From positions 62,001-126,000 of the forward strand of contig JADJYG010000004.1 in NCBI GenBank assembly GCA_016719895.1: a stretch of DNA of 64,000 nucleotides. The letters are read 5' to 3'. Source of the stretch: Saprospirales bacterium. Its GTDB lineage: Bacteria > Bacteroidota > Bacteroidia > Chitinophagales > Saprospiraceae. Of this stretch, positions 45,804 to 55,212 are shown piece after piece (the first letter of the stretch is position 1; each line of letters starts with the position of its first letter). Made by a program: the position numbers and the translations under genes. A model generated the notes under the pieces. The model ran no database searches and was not told where the DNA came from. It saw nothing but the letters and a program-made list of their open reading frames with translations.

Positions 45804-47708
45804 ATGGCGTCCGATCCACTTGCCATATTGCAACAATACTGGGGACATCATGTCTTTCGCCCGCTCCAGGAAGATATTATCCGCTCGGTACTGGATGGGC
45901 GCGACACCCTTGCGCTTTTGCCCACCGGAGGCGGCAAATCGGTGTGTTATCAGGTGCCCGCGCTTTGCAAGGAGGGGATTTGTATCGTCGTCTCGCCCTT
46001 GATTGCGCTTATGAAAGACCAGGTTCAGCAGCTGCAACAACGCGGCATTCCGGCAGCAGCCATTTTTTCCGGCATGAGCCGGCGCGAATTGGACATTGTT
46101 TTTGAAAACGCTTGCAACGGCGCTTATAAACTGCTCTACCTCAGCCCCGAACGCCTGAAAACCGAACTCGCCGTGGAGCGGGTAAAACGCATGCGTGTCA
46201 ATTTGCTGGCGGTCGATGAGGCGCATTGTATCAGCCAGTGGGGATTCGATTTCCGGCCGCCTTACCAAGAACTTGCCGAATTTAGAAAATGGGTGCCGGA
46301 AACGCCTGTGCTTGCGCTGACGGCTACCGCCACACCGGAAGTTGTCCAGGATATTCAACAAAGCCTCGGTTTTGCACAAACCCATGTTTTCAAACAAAGC
46401 TTCGAGCGTTCTAATTTGTCCTATTCCGTTTTGTACGAACAAAAAAAACGGGAAAAATTGCTCGACATTCTGAATAATGTCCCCGGAAGTGGGCTCGTCT
46501 ACCTGCGTAGCAGGGGTGAAACGAAAGTAATCGCCCGGTTTCTCCAGGAACACCGTATCCGCGCCGACTTTTATCATGCCGGCCTGCCGATGGAGGAGCG
46601 CAATCAAAAACAGGCGGCCTGGATGTCGGGGCACACGCGGATAATGGCTTGTACCAACGCTTTTGGTATGGGCATAGACAAACCCGATGTGCGCCTGGTC
46701 GTGCACCTGAACTTGCCCGACAGCCTGGAAGCGTATTTTCAAGAGGCTGGCCGTGCCGGCCGGGATGAAAAAAAATCCTACGCCGTGTTGCTGTATTCCC
46801 CGGGAGACGCCGATGTGCTCCGGGCACAATTAAAATCTGCCTACCCGGAGATGAAACAAATCCGCCGGACCTATCAGGCCCTGGGCAGCTATACCCAACT
46901 GGCCACCGGCGCCGGCGCCGGTGAAAGTTTTGTTTTTGATTTCCAGCATTTTTGCCTGACGTACAAACTGGAGCAAGGCCCTGCCCATGCTGCGCTCCGG
47001 CTGCTCGAACAGGAAGGCTGGCTGGCAATGTCGGATACCGCAGGCGCGTTGCCGCGCGTCCACCTGAGCGCTTCCCGCGAGGCATTATACGATTACCAGT
47101 TGCGCAACCGGCAGGCTGATACCCTTACCAAAGTGCTGCTCCGGGCATACCCCGGCATCCAAAACGAAGCCGTGGACATCAGCCTGGGCGCCATTGCCAG
47201 GTTTGCCAATACCACGCAAGAACTGGTCCAGCAAACGCTGGAAGCAGCGCACACCGAAGGCATTTTGTATTATCAGCCGCCGCGCGACCAACCCTTTCTT
47301 ACGTTCACACGGCCGCGAGTTGCCCCGGAGAACCTGCACATAGACGCTGCAAAGTTTAATTTCCGGAAAGCCCGCGCCGCAGAGCGGACGGAACAAGCCA
47401 TTCGGTATGCAGAAACCAGCCACTGCCGTAGCCGGCAACTTCTGGCCTATTTCGGGGAGGCCGACGGGCGGTTTTGCGGGATATGCGATGTGTGCACCGG
47501 GAGAAATAAAAGCGAGGTGCCGGCCGAATTATTTGCCGCACTGGAACAAAAAATAATGACGCTGCTGAGCCAGGAACCAGCGCCGCTGGAAAATCTGTTA
47601 AAAGCATTTGCAGAACGCCGGCAGGATCAGGCGGGCAAAGTCATCGGCTATCTCCTGGACGAGGGCAAAATTATCGAATCGGACGACGGTAACCTGCGGC
47701 TCCAATGA
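45804..47708 (+). CDS. recQ: RecQ family ATP-dependent DNA helicase
   Basis: 634 residues. Motifs in order: LLPTGGGKS (K45), DEAH at 138-141, TATATPEV (motif III), and FGMGIDKPDVR with QEAGRAGRDE in the second RecA domain. The Zn-binding cysteines (HCRSRQLLAYFG then CGICDVC) follow. The short C-terminal tail lacks an obvious HRDC domain. RecQ unwinds DNA during recombination and fork repair. Convergent with aroK, 10-base gap. Confidence 0.95.
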   Translation: MASDPLAILQQYWGHHVFRPLQEDIIRSVLDGRDTLALLPTGGGKSVCYQVPALCKEGICIVVSPLIALMKDQVQQLQQRGIPAAAIFSGMSRRELDIVFENACNGAYKLLYLSPERLKTELAVERVKRMRVNLLAVDEAHCISQWGFDFRPPYQELAEFRKWVPETPVLALTATATPEVVQDIQQSLGFAQTHVFKQSFERSNLSYSVLYEQKKREKLLDILNNVPGSGLVYLRSRGETKVIARFLQEHRIRADFYHAGLPMEERNQKQAAWMSGHTRIMACTNAFGMGIDKPDVRLVVHLNLPDSLEAYFQEAGRAGRDEKKSYAVLLYSPGDADVLRAQLKSAYPEMKQIRRTYQALGSYTQLATGAGAGESFVFDFQHFCLTYKLEQGPAHAALRLLEQEGWLAMSDTAGALPRVHLSASREALYDYQLRNRQADTLTKVLLRAYPGIQNEAVDISLGAIARFANTTQELVQQTLEAAHTEGILYYQPPRDQPFLTFTRPRVAPENLHIDAAKFNFRKARAAERTEQAIRYAETSHCRSRQLLAYFGEADGRFCGICDVCTGRNKSEVPAELFAALEQKIMTLLSQEPAPLENLLKAFAERRQDQAGKVIGYLLDEGKIIESDDGNLRLQ

Positions 47709-47718
47709 TCAGCCCGCG

Positions 47719-48237
47719 TCAGTTTGCCCCGCTGAACACGCGCAAGAGCCTATCCAGGTAAACTGCTGAATCCAAGTGGAACGGGACGGTGAATTGCGCC
47801 TTCTGATAAAACACCTCCCGCACGGACACCAGGTCCCGGATATAGTCCTCCAGGCCGGATGGCGGAATATTTTTCAATAATGGTCTGTCATTATCGCGCC
47901 GGAGCCGTTCCACCAATACCGGAACAGGGGTGTAGAGGTAAACGGTTATACCCTGCGCGTTCATCCAGGCCAGGTTGTCGAAAAAACACGGCGTCCCCCC
48001 CCCGGTTGCCACGATGGAGGGCTTCCCCTGAGCCAGGAGGTGCAAATAAGTCCGTTCTAATTGCCTGAACGCCGCTTCGCCCCGTTCTGCAAAAATCTGA
48101 CCGGCCGGATTCTTTTCACCACACTCGATCATCGCATCCAAGTCCCGGAACGGCAGTCCTGCCGCTTCCGCGAGCCGCTGGCCCCAATAGGTTTTCCCGC
48201 TGCCCATAAATCCCAGGAGAAAGCATGTTTTTTGCAC
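47719..48237 (-). CDS. aroK: Shikimate kinase
   Basis: 172 residues. P-loop GFMGSGKT (9-16), the shikimate-binding FRDLD and the RLRRDNDRPLL lid segment identify AroK, which phosphorylates shikimate in aromatic amino-acid synthesis. The ATGGGTP turn is coded by nine consecutive G (complement of 47995-48003), a slippage-prone tract in an essential gene. Confidence 0.95.
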   Translation of the reverse strand: MQKTCFLLGFMGSGKTYWGQRLAEAAGLPFRDLDAMIECGEKNPAGQIFAERGEAAFRQLERTYLHLLAQGKPSIVATGGGTPCFFDNLAWMNAQGITVYLYTPVPVLVERLRRDNDRPLLKNIPPSGLEDYIRDLVSVREVFYQKAQFTVPFHLDSAVYLDRLLRVFSGAN

Positions 48238-48310
48238 GACATTTATTTTAAACGTATCTGATGCTAAAGAAACCGCAACTTTGCAGCAGCCTGCAATTCA
48301 ATTTAAAATT

Positions 48311-48787
48311 ATGCGATTTCTCTTTTTTCTGATTGCCGCTGTGCTGTTCCACGCCGTGGCATGCAAAAACGATGGCGCCGAATCAGTTCGCGAAATCCGG
48401 TCTGCGGAGGGCCCCAACAGCTCGATAGTGCGCAATCCTGTGTCCGCTAACCTTCCGGCGGACAGCAATCAACTAGCCCGGATTGCGTATCTGGAATCCG
48501 AATTCGACTATGGTGAAGTAAGCGAGGGCGATATTGTGGAGCATGAATTTAAGTTCATCAATACCGGCAACGTACCCTTAACCATCCTTCATGCACGTTC
48601 GTCCTGCGGTTGCACGATCCCGGATTGGCCCAAGGAAGCCATTGCGCCGGGCGCTTCCGGGATAATTAAAGCCAGGTTCAATACCGAAGGCAAAGTGAAT
48701 ATCCAGCGGAAGATTATTTATGTTACGGCGAACACCTATCCGAATGAAACCAGGGTAATCCTGAAAGGCAGGGTAAAGGCAAAATAA
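48311..48787 (+). CDS. DUF1573 lipoprotein
   Basis: 158 residues from ATG 48311 (MRFLFFLIAAVLF, lipobox AVAC). The DUF1573 domain is clear: FDYGEVSEGDIVEHEFKFIN, RSSCGCTIPDWP, then IKARFNTEGK. This Ig-like domain is frequent in Bacteroidota lipoproteins; function is not established. A terminator follows 26 bases after the stop. Confidence 0.9.
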   Translation: MRFLFFLIAAVLFHAVACKNDGAESVREIRSAEGPNSSIVRNPVSANLPADSNQLARIAYLESEFDYGEVSEGDIVEHEFKFINTGNVPLTILHARSSCGCTIPDWPKEAIAPGASGIIKARFNTEGKVNIQRKIIYVTANTYPNETRVILKGRVKAK

Positions 48788-48812
48788 ATAACGGAAGGTC
48801 GCATTAAAAAGG

Positions 48813-48848
48813 ACGGGCGACCAGCGTCCAGCCAATCGCCCGTTTTTC
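48813..48848. terminator. Terminator shared by DUF1573 gene and tRNA-His
   Basis: ACGGGCGA (48813-48820) pairs with TCGCCCGT (48836-48843), followed by T on the plus strand and by CCTTTTT on the minus strand. It lies three bases from the tRNA-His 3' end. Confidence 0.85.
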
Positions 48849-48850
48849 CG

Positions 48851-48925
48851 GGAGAATGAGGGGTTTCGAACCCCCGACCTCAAGTGCCACAAACTTGCGC
48901 TCTAACCGGCTGAGCTACATCCTCC
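48851..48925 (-). tRNA. tRNA-His (anticodon GTG)
   Basis: Acceptor GAGGATG pairs with CATTCTC; the extra 5' G-1 and C73 needed for histidyl-tRNA identity are both encoded. Anticodon loop TTGTGGC gives GTG (48888-48890). D- and T-arms are standard. Confidence 0.97.
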
Positions 48926-49024
48926 GTATTTATTTAGCGCGGCAAAGATACATGCTTACGCGCGAAAACATCAATACTAAAACTGCGGAAATTGCTAAAA
49001 AAGTTCCACCGCTGCGGAATCGCA

Positions 49025-49978
49025 TCAAACAACCAGTTCGACCGGGCTCCAGCCGCGCAGTTTTTTCAGCAGTTTAAACAACTTCAAATTCAGGGACGGA
49101 TTGGCGGTGAAAAAAAATTCATTGATCGTGAGCCATTCCTTTTCTTTCACCACTTTTCTCAAATCAACGTAACGCACCTGCCGCGGTTTGTCAAAAGGCG
49201 CACGCCAATAGAGCCCTCTGTCGGTCATGGCAAAGCCCTCCTTACAATTTCCCTTTAACGACAGATCGCAAATAAAATAGACCTTTTCGCGCCGTTCGGC
49301 GAAGAGAAACTGTTTGCAGGCATTGGCAACATATTCCGGTGGAATGGCGATGAAATCGAAAAAAAAGCGCTCTTCCTCGTGCTCAAAATCTAAAAAATCC
49401 CGGATCATATGCCACATATCTGTTTTACCTGCTTCGGCATGTTCATATTTAAGTATAGCCGACGGCAGTAAAACGCCGTTGAGATCAGGGCAAAACTGAA
49501 TGGTAAAGTAGTCCAGAAGGCCATCAAATGCGCGGTCCAGAAAGCGGTCGATCTCTGGCAAGGCCTCCATACCAAAACGGTTCCAACGCTCCAGAACGTC
49601 CCCTGCAATTTGCTCTGCCCGCACCTGGTAAATCTCCCTGAACCTGGATTGGTAAAAACGCTCGACATATTCACTGTACAGGGCAGGGTTGTGTTCTTCC
49701 TCTACCCTGCCCCGCATACTGCGGAAAAATAAGGCCCGGACTTGTTCGGCCATCGTTTCGGGTGCAAATTCCAACAAATAATGCGGGACATATGCCCGGG
49801 TTTGGCGTTGGCGGCCTTCAAAATGGTATCCACAGTGGTGGCAAAATACCGACGCCAAGGGATTGGCCTCCTGGCATGCCGGACACTGCTTGGCTTTTTC
49901 CGCAACCATATCCCCGCAACGATGACAAAACTTCGCTCCGGGTATAAGTTCAGCAGCACAGTTGGGACAACGGTTCAT
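49025..49978 (-). CDS. Double zinc-ribbon protein of unknown function
   Basis: 317 residues. Two N-terminal zinc ribbons, CPNCAAEL...CHRC and CPACQEAN...CHHC (residues 4-50), are followed by a ~260-residue helical domain with FEHEEERFFFDFI and a C-terminal GLYWRAPF strand region that suggests a PH-like or YcxB-like beta fold. No function is known to me. Confidence 0.8.
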   Translation of the reverse strand: MNRCPNCAAELIPGAKFCHRCGDMVAEKAKQCPACQEANPLASVFCHHCGYHFEGRQRQTRAYVPHYLLEFAPETMAEQVRALFFRSMRGRVEEEHNPALYSEYVERFYQSRFREIYQVRAEQIAGDVLERWNRFGMEALPEIDRFLDRAFDGLLDYFTIQFCPDLNGVLLPSAILKYEHAEAGKTDMWHMIRDFLDFEHEEERFFFDFIAIPPEYVANACKQFLFAERREKVYFICDLSLKGNCKEGFAMTDRGLYWRAPFDKPRQVRYVDLRKVVKEKEWLTINEFFFTANPSLNLKLFKLLKKLRGWSPVELVV

Positions 49979-50062
49979 GTTTTTTCAAGCATATTTGAGT
50001 GTTGGCGTCCTTCTGTCTGCAAATATACAACAAATCGTTTTATATTTAAAACAATTTATTTT

Positions 50063-50758
50063 TCAAACATGCCCTTTTAAATACTTTTCGTACAAATCCG
50101 GCCTCCGGATACGGGTTCGTTCGAGGCTTTGCTCAAGGCGCCATGCATCGATCCATTTGTCATTCCCCGAAAGCAATATGTCGGGCACTTTCAGGCCACG
50201 CCATTCCGCGGGGCGCGTATATACCGGTGGCGCCAGCAAATCGTCCTGAAAGCTGTCGAACAGCGCGGATGTTTCATCATTCAATACGCCCGGGATCAGG
50301 CGGCCGACGGCATCCACGAGCACGGCTGCTGCCAATTCGCCGCCCGAAAGAACATAATCTCCGATACTGACTTCCAGCGTGACGTATTTTTCACGGATGC
50401 GTTCGTCCACACCCTTGTAGTGCCCGCAAAGAAGTAGGATATTTTGCCGGAGCGACAATTGGTTGCACAAGGCCTGGTCCAGGCGGACGCCGTCTGGCGA
50501 GGTGTAAATAACCTCGTCATAGCTCCGCTGTTTTTGCAAATCTTCGATACCTGCCGCAATCGGCTCCACTTTCATCACCATGCCGGCGCCACCGCCGAAG
50601 GCATAATCATCTACCTGCCGGTGTTTGCCGGTTGCGTACTCCCGAAGCCCGTGTACATGCACTTCCAACAGGCCTTTTTGCTGGGCTCTTTTGAGAATGG
50701 AATGATTGAAGGGGCTTTCCAGCAATTCCGGCAAAACCGAAAGGATATCAAAACGCAT
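50063..50758 (-). CDS. trmD: tRNA (guanine-37-N1)-methyltransferase
   Basis: 231 residues. MRFDILSVLPELLESPF, then DYAFGGGAGMVMK, LLCGHYKGVDERI and SIGDYVLSGGELA are the SPOUT-knot motifs of TrmD. It makes m1G37 in tRNAs reading CNN/UGG codons and prevents frameshifts. Located three bases after the acyl-CoA reductase gene on the same strand. Confidence 0.97.
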   Translation of the reverse strand: MRFDILSVLPELLESPFNHSILKRAQQKGLLEVHVHGLREYATGKHRQVDDYAFGGGAGMVMKVEPIAAGIEDLQKQRSYDEVIYTSPDGVRLDQALCNQLSLRQNILLLCGHYKGVDERIREKYVTLEVSIGDYVLSGGELAAAVLVDAVGRLIPGVLNDETSALFDSFQDDLLAPPVYTRPAEWRGLKVPDILLSGNDKWIDAWRLEQSLERTRIRRPDLYEKYLKGHV

Positions 50759-50761
50759 GGT

Positions 50762-51799
50762 TTAGTGTTCTAATTGACTTAAAAATTTCATGATGTCCAC
50801 ACCGTCCGGATAATCCGCCAAACCGGGTTCCTGCGATTTTCCAAAAGGCAGAACTGTCCAATTTTCCAAGACCATGTGGCCAACCACGCACTGAATTTCA
50901 GCATTGCGCCGGTCCAATTCCGCCAGCAACCCCCGCTGATCGTCGTAATATTCATAATGGATCGAAGCGATTCGCGATTGCAGTGCGGCATCCTCTTTTA
51001 ACAACAAGCTGCCGGTATTCAGATACCGTATCCTGTTCAGCACAAAAAGGGTCAGGTTGTAATCAAAATTATTTTTGTACTTGTCGTGTTGAATCAGCGC
51101 GCGGTATTCGTGTAAAATTTCCAGCAGCAATGAAAAATCATACTGCCGCGGAACATAAAGTTTGCTCACATTCCGGCATCCGAGCCCGAAATAGGAAAAT
51201 ATATCCCGGCCCAGTGCCAACAATTCTGCGGGGGTTTCACAGCCATCCAGAACCGCGACGCTATTGCGGTTCCGGCGAATAATATGGGTGTATTTCCTAA
51301 AATATTGCTCGAAATAACGGGCGGTATTGTTACTGCCCGTGGCAATTACGGCATCAAAACCCACTAATTTATCCGATTCGCTCAAAAATTCCGTGTATTC
51401 CCAGGATTCAAACGCCCATTCGCCTATTTTTCCGACCAAAAATGGCAACAATACCTTATCTTTTTCCGAACATTTTACCAATGCCCGGTGCCCGGCGACA
51501 AAAACGCAAAGCCAATCCTGAAACCCAACCAGGGGAATATTGCCAGCCATGACCAACCCGATGGTTTTCCCCGGATGCAAGGGGCCGGCCAAGGTATATC
51601 CGGAAACCCAATGCAGGAGCCGGTCGCGGTTCAAAAAAGCCTTGGCAATGGCGGACAACGCCTGAAGGGTGTTCTCCCGGGTAAACCAGCGATTATCGAG
51701 GTAAGCCTTGTCCAAAATAGCGGACAACTCTGCGTCGGGCGCCTGAAGCATGTAGTCGCCCAGTTCCGCCAATAAGGCTATTCGATCGTTGCGTTCCAA
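50762..51799 (-). CDS. Acyl-CoA reductase (LuxC-like)
   Basis: About 345 residues from a TTG at 51799 (LERNDRIALLAELGDYM), where similarity to the family begins; the long upstream extension to 52060 is Cys-rich, lacks family similarity and is rejected. The ALDH-like fold shows LVMAGNIPLVGFQDWL (NADPH region), GCRNVSKLY with the active-site Cys, and NRNSVAVLDG. LuxC-type enzymes reduce fatty acyl-CoA to aldehyde. It is expressed with trmD (3-base gap). Confidence 0.88.
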   Translation of the reverse strand: MERNDRIALLAELGDYMLQAPDAELSAILDKAYLDNRWFTRENTLQALSAIAKAFLNRDRLLHWVSGYTLAGPLHPGKTIGLVMAGNIPLVGFQDWLCVFVAGHRALVKCSEKDKVLLPFLVGKIGEWAFESWEYTEFLSESDKLVGFDAVIATGSNNTARYFEQYFRKYTHIIRRNRNSVAVLDGCETPAELLALGRDIFSYFGLGCRNVSKLYVPRQYDFSLLLEILHEYRALIQHDKYKNNFDYNLTLFVLNRIRYLNTGSLLLKEDAALQSRIASIHYEYYDDQRGLLAELDRRNAEIQCVVGHMVLENWTVLPFGKSQEPGLADYPDGVDIMKFLSQLEH

Positions 51800-52044
51800 T
51801 CCGTATCTTTTCGGCAAAAGTACGGCAGTATACGGAAACAAGACTTGACGCCAAAGGACTATTTGCGCGTAATAATGGGGCGATCTACTTAAAAGAAAAG
51901 TATTAGTATTAAACCAAAAAGCGCGTTTCCAGTTTCGAAGATAGCATGCTTGTTGCTCCAAGGGGGCTTCGAACGGAAAAAAAGCCCCCCCGGCAGCGGC
52001 GCAACAGGTCTGCGATAAACAAAACGACAAAAGACAGCAGCGCA

Positions 52045-53808
52045 ATGATGCAAAACCCAACTCCCCTGACCCCCGTCCGGCGCTTGGTGCGGCTCCTGGT
52101 AAAATACCGCAGGGAAATTCGATATATTCTATTGTATGCGGTAGTTGCCGGATTGATCAACCTTTCACTGCCCCTGGGCATGCAGGCGATTATCGGACTG
52201 CTTGCCGGCGGCAGTATTTCGGCCTCGTGGGGCGTTTTAGTGCTCTTTGTGCTGGTTGGAGCATTGATTACCGGGGGGTTAAGGCTCATGCAACTCTCCA
52301 TCATGGAATATTTGCAACGGCATATTTTCACCGATTCGGCTATAGAATTTGCGGTGCGCATTCCCCGGTTGAACCTCGAACTCTTACGCGGGGAGCACCT
52401 GCCCGAACTGGTGAACCGCTTTTTTGATACTCAAACCATCCAGAAAGGACTTCCAAAAATCCTGATCGATGGGAGTACCGCAGCGTTGCAGATCCTTTTT
52501 AGCCTGTTATTGCTTTCGTTCTACCATTCCACTTTTGTGCTCTCCTCCTTATTGCTTTTGGGTGTTCTGGGGGGCTTGTTTTGGTGGACCGGCCCCCGCG
52601 GCTTGCAAACCAGCCTGAAGGAGTCGAAGTATAAATACAAACTGGCATACTGGCTGGAAGAGGTCAGCCGGGTATCTTCAACGTTTAAACTGGCCGGCGA
52701 AAACCGCTTCCCGATCCAACGGGCGGATGAATTGGCGGTCAACTACCTGGAAGCGCGCGCCAAACACTGGCGTATCCTGATCATGCAATTTTCCAGCAGC
52801 GTCGTTTTCCGGGCATTGGTCCTGAGTGGTTTCTTGATCCTGGGGAGCCTGCTGGTCATGGAAAACCAGCTGAATATCGGCCAGTTCGTTGCGGCCGAAA
52901 TCCTGGTATTATTCATTGTAGAGGCCGTGGAAAAGTTGATCTTAATGCATGAAACAGCCTACGATGTCCTCACGGCAACGGAGAAAATCGGCCAGGTAGT
53001 GGACTTGCCGCTGGAGCGGGAAGGCGGCATCCGGGTAGAGGAGTTTGGCGGCAACCAATCGCTTGAAGTGGAGCTGCGAAACCTCTCGTATCGGTATTCC
53101 GACGCCGCAGTTCCCGTTTTGAAAAGCCTGACCACCATAATAAAGGCAGGCGACCGGGTAGCGGTAACGGGCTATTCCGGAGCTGGGAAAAGCACCTTGA
53201 TCCAAATATTATCCGTTCTCAAACGCGACTTCACGGGTACGCTCCTGTTCAACGGCCTGCCCAAACAAAACCTGGACCTGCGCAGTTTGCGGGAGCATAT
53301 TGGTGACTTTTCCTCCCAGGAGGACGTGTTTAAAGGTACCATATTGGAAAACATCACCCTTGGCCGGACAACCATTCCGCTTCAACAAGTTTTAAAAGTT
53401 GCAGAATCCATCGGGCTGGATTCTTTTATCCGGCAAAGCCCAAACGGCCTCGATACAGAATTGCTGCCTGGCGGAAAAAATATCTCCAGAAGTATCGTCG
53501 CCAAACTTTTGGTCGCCCGGGCGGTAATTTCCGAGCCCAGCCTGCTGGTAATGGAAGAACCGCTCGGCAACCTGACGCTGCGCGACCGGCTCCGAATCGG
53601 GCAGCTACTGACGGACCGCAGGCACAGCTGGACGCTGGTAACCGCCACGGAAGACCCCCTGATGGCGTCCCTGTGCGACCGGGTTCTCGTGCTCCGGGAA
53701 GGAGAAATCGTTTTTGACGGTACGTTTTCCGGCGTACAAAAAACGGAGCATTACGACCGTATTTTCCGGGAAAACCTGGTCCACAACACACCCCAAAGCG
53801 AACAATAA
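52045..53808 (+). CDS. ABC exporter (fused permease and degenerate ATPase)
   Basis: 587 residues from the first of two adjacent ATG codons at 52045; the 33-residue upstream extension has no homology and is rejected. Five or six membrane helices (about 20-310) form an ABC type I exporter core without a C39 peptidase. The ATPase has a good Walker A (GYSGAGKST, K382) and Q-loop, but the signature reads LPGGK, Walker B is VMEE (E504 in place of Asp), and the H-loop His is absent (TATED). Start of an operon with HlyD and TolC genes; TAA and the next ATG abut. Confidence 0.88.
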   Translation: MMQNPTPLTPVRRLVRLLVKYRREIRYILLYAVVAGLINLSLPLGMQAIIGLLAGGSISASWGVLVLFVLVGALITGGLRLMQLSIMEYLQRHIFTDSAIEFAVRIPRLNLELLRGEHLPELVNRFFDTQTIQKGLPKILIDGSTAALQILFSLLLLSFYHSTFVLSSLLLLGVLGGLFWWTGPRGLQTSLKESKYKYKLAYWLEEVSRVSSTFKLAGENRFPIQRADELAVNYLEARAKHWRILIMQFSSSVVFRALVLSGFLILGSLLVMENQLNIGQFVAAEILVLFIVEAVEKLILMHETAYDVLTATEKIGQVVDLPLEREGGIRVEEFGGNQSLEVELRNLSYRYSDAAVPVLKSLTTIIKAGDRVAVTGYSGAGKSTLIQILSVLKRDFTGTLLFNGLPKQNLDLRSLREHIGDFSSQEDVFKGTILENITLGRTTIPLQQVLKVAESIGLDSFIRQSPNGLDTELLPGGKNISRSIVAKLLVARAVISEPSLLVMEEPLGNLTLRDRLRIGQLLTDRRHSWTLVTATEDPLMASLCDRVLVLREGEIVFDGTFSGVQKTEHYDRIFRENLVHNTPQSEQ

Positions 53809-55212
53809 ATGATAAATCCTCCCATGTTGAATATTACCGATAACATCGTCCACTGTGAAAATGAACTGGCGGACCTCAAGGCGCCAAAGCACAATATGTT
53901 ATCCCTCTGGCATATATCGGCGCGCAACTTATTGCTCACGCTTTTGGCGGTTTTTATTGTTTTTTTGTTTCTGCCCTGGACACAAAACGTACGCGGCGAC
54001 GGCAAATTGACTACTCTTCGGCCCGAGCAACGCCCTCAAACAATCCACGCCACCATTTCCGGACGTATCGAACGTTGGTACGTGACGGAAGGCCAACGCA
54101 TCCACCAGGGGGATACCATCGTGTTCCTCTCGGAAGTCAAAGCGGATTATTTCGACCCCAGGCTCGTCGAGCGGGTAGCAGACCAGGTTTCGGCAAAAGA
54201 ACGTGCCATTCAGTCCTATAGCGGCAAATTCCGCGCCCTGGAAAGTCAAATTGCGGCTTTGCAACGGGAAATGGAAAACAAAATTCAGCAAATCCGCAAC
54301 AAGATCCGGCAGGCAGAATTAAAAATCGAGTCCGACCAAGCCGCCCTAGAACAAGCGCGGGTGGGTATCCAGATCGCCCGCCGGCAATTTGAAGGGACAA
54401 AAATCTTGTATGAACGGGGACTGAAGTCGCTCACTGAATTTGAAGAAAAAAAAGGTAAACTCCAGGAAGGCGAAGCCAAACTGGTGAGCGCCGAAACCAG
54501 GCTCGCCTCGGGCAGGAATGACCTGGAAATTTACCAGACTGAACTCCAACTCACGCGGAATGAGTATGAAAACAAGATTGCCAAAGCGGAAATCGAAAAA
54601 TTCAGCGCCTTGTCTGACCGGTACGACACGGAAGCGACGGTCAGTAAGTTGCAAATCGACCGCGCGAATTACGACCGCCGCCGCCAATTCTACTATATCC
54701 TGGCGCCTCAGGACGGATATATTGTAAAAGCCATCCAGCCGGGCATCGGCGAAATTATCAAGGATGGCGAACCGGTGGTGAGTATCTTGCCCGCCGATTA
54801 CCAGCTCGCCGTCGAAATGTACGTCCGCCCTATGGACCTGCCCCTGATCAGCGCCGGCAGCAAAGTCCGTTTCCTGTTCGACGGCTGGCCGGCGTTCTTT
54901 TTCAGCGGGTGGCCCGGCATTTCGTTGGGCACCTTCGGCGGCAGTGTGGCGGTCATCGATCGAAATATCAGCAGTAATGGCAAATACAGGCTTCTTGTTG
55001 CCCCTGACCCGACACAGACGCCCTGGCCGGCGGCCTTACAAATCGGAGGTGGCGCAAAAGGCATTGCATTGCTTCATGAAGTGCCGTTGTGGTATGAACT
55101 TTGGCGAACCCTGAACGGTTTTCCACCCGACCTATACCAGGAGAACAATACGCCGGAAGAAAAAAAAGGCAATTCCTTTATGCCAAAAATGCCTGTTAAA
55201 AATGCCAAATAA
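53809..55212 (+). CDS. HlyD-type membrane fusion protein
   Basis: 467 residues. One membrane helix (about 38-57) is followed by a beta-barrel/lipoyl half (ATISGRIERWYVTEGQRI), a long coiled coil (about 120-260, many Lys/Glu heptads), the second lipoyl half (APQDGYIVKAIQPG) and a C-terminal barrel. It links the ABC exporter to the TolC channel across the periplasm. Start is directly after the ABC stop; its end overlaps the TolC start by 11 bases. Confidence 0.92.
   Translation: MINPPMLNITDNIVHCENELADLKAPKHNMLSLWHISARNLLLTLLAVFIVFLFLPWTQNVRGDGKLTTLRPEQRPQTIHATISGRIERWYVTEGQRIHQGDTIVFLSEVKADYFDPRLVERVADQVSAKERAIQSYSGKFRALESQIAALQREMENKIQQIRNKIRQAELKIESDQAALEQARVGIQIARRQFEGTKILYERGLKSLTEFEEKKGKLQEGEAKLVSAETRLASGRNDLEIYQTELQLTRNEYENKIAKAEIEKFSALSDRYDTEATVSKLQIDRANYDRRRQFYYILAPQDGYIVKAIQPGIGEIIKDGEPVVSILPADYQLAVEMYVRPMDLPLISAGSKVRFLFDGWPAFFFSGWPGISLGTFGGSVAVIDRNISSNGKYRLLVAPDPTQTPWPAALQIGGGAKGIALLHEVPLWYELWRTLNGFPPDLYQENNTPEEKKGNSFMPKMPVKNAK

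Noticed and set aside
51800..52060. N-terminal extension of the acyl-CoA reductase frame
   Set aside because: It is Cys-rich, overlaps the divergent ABC gene's upstream region and lacks similarity to the family; the alignment starts at 51799.
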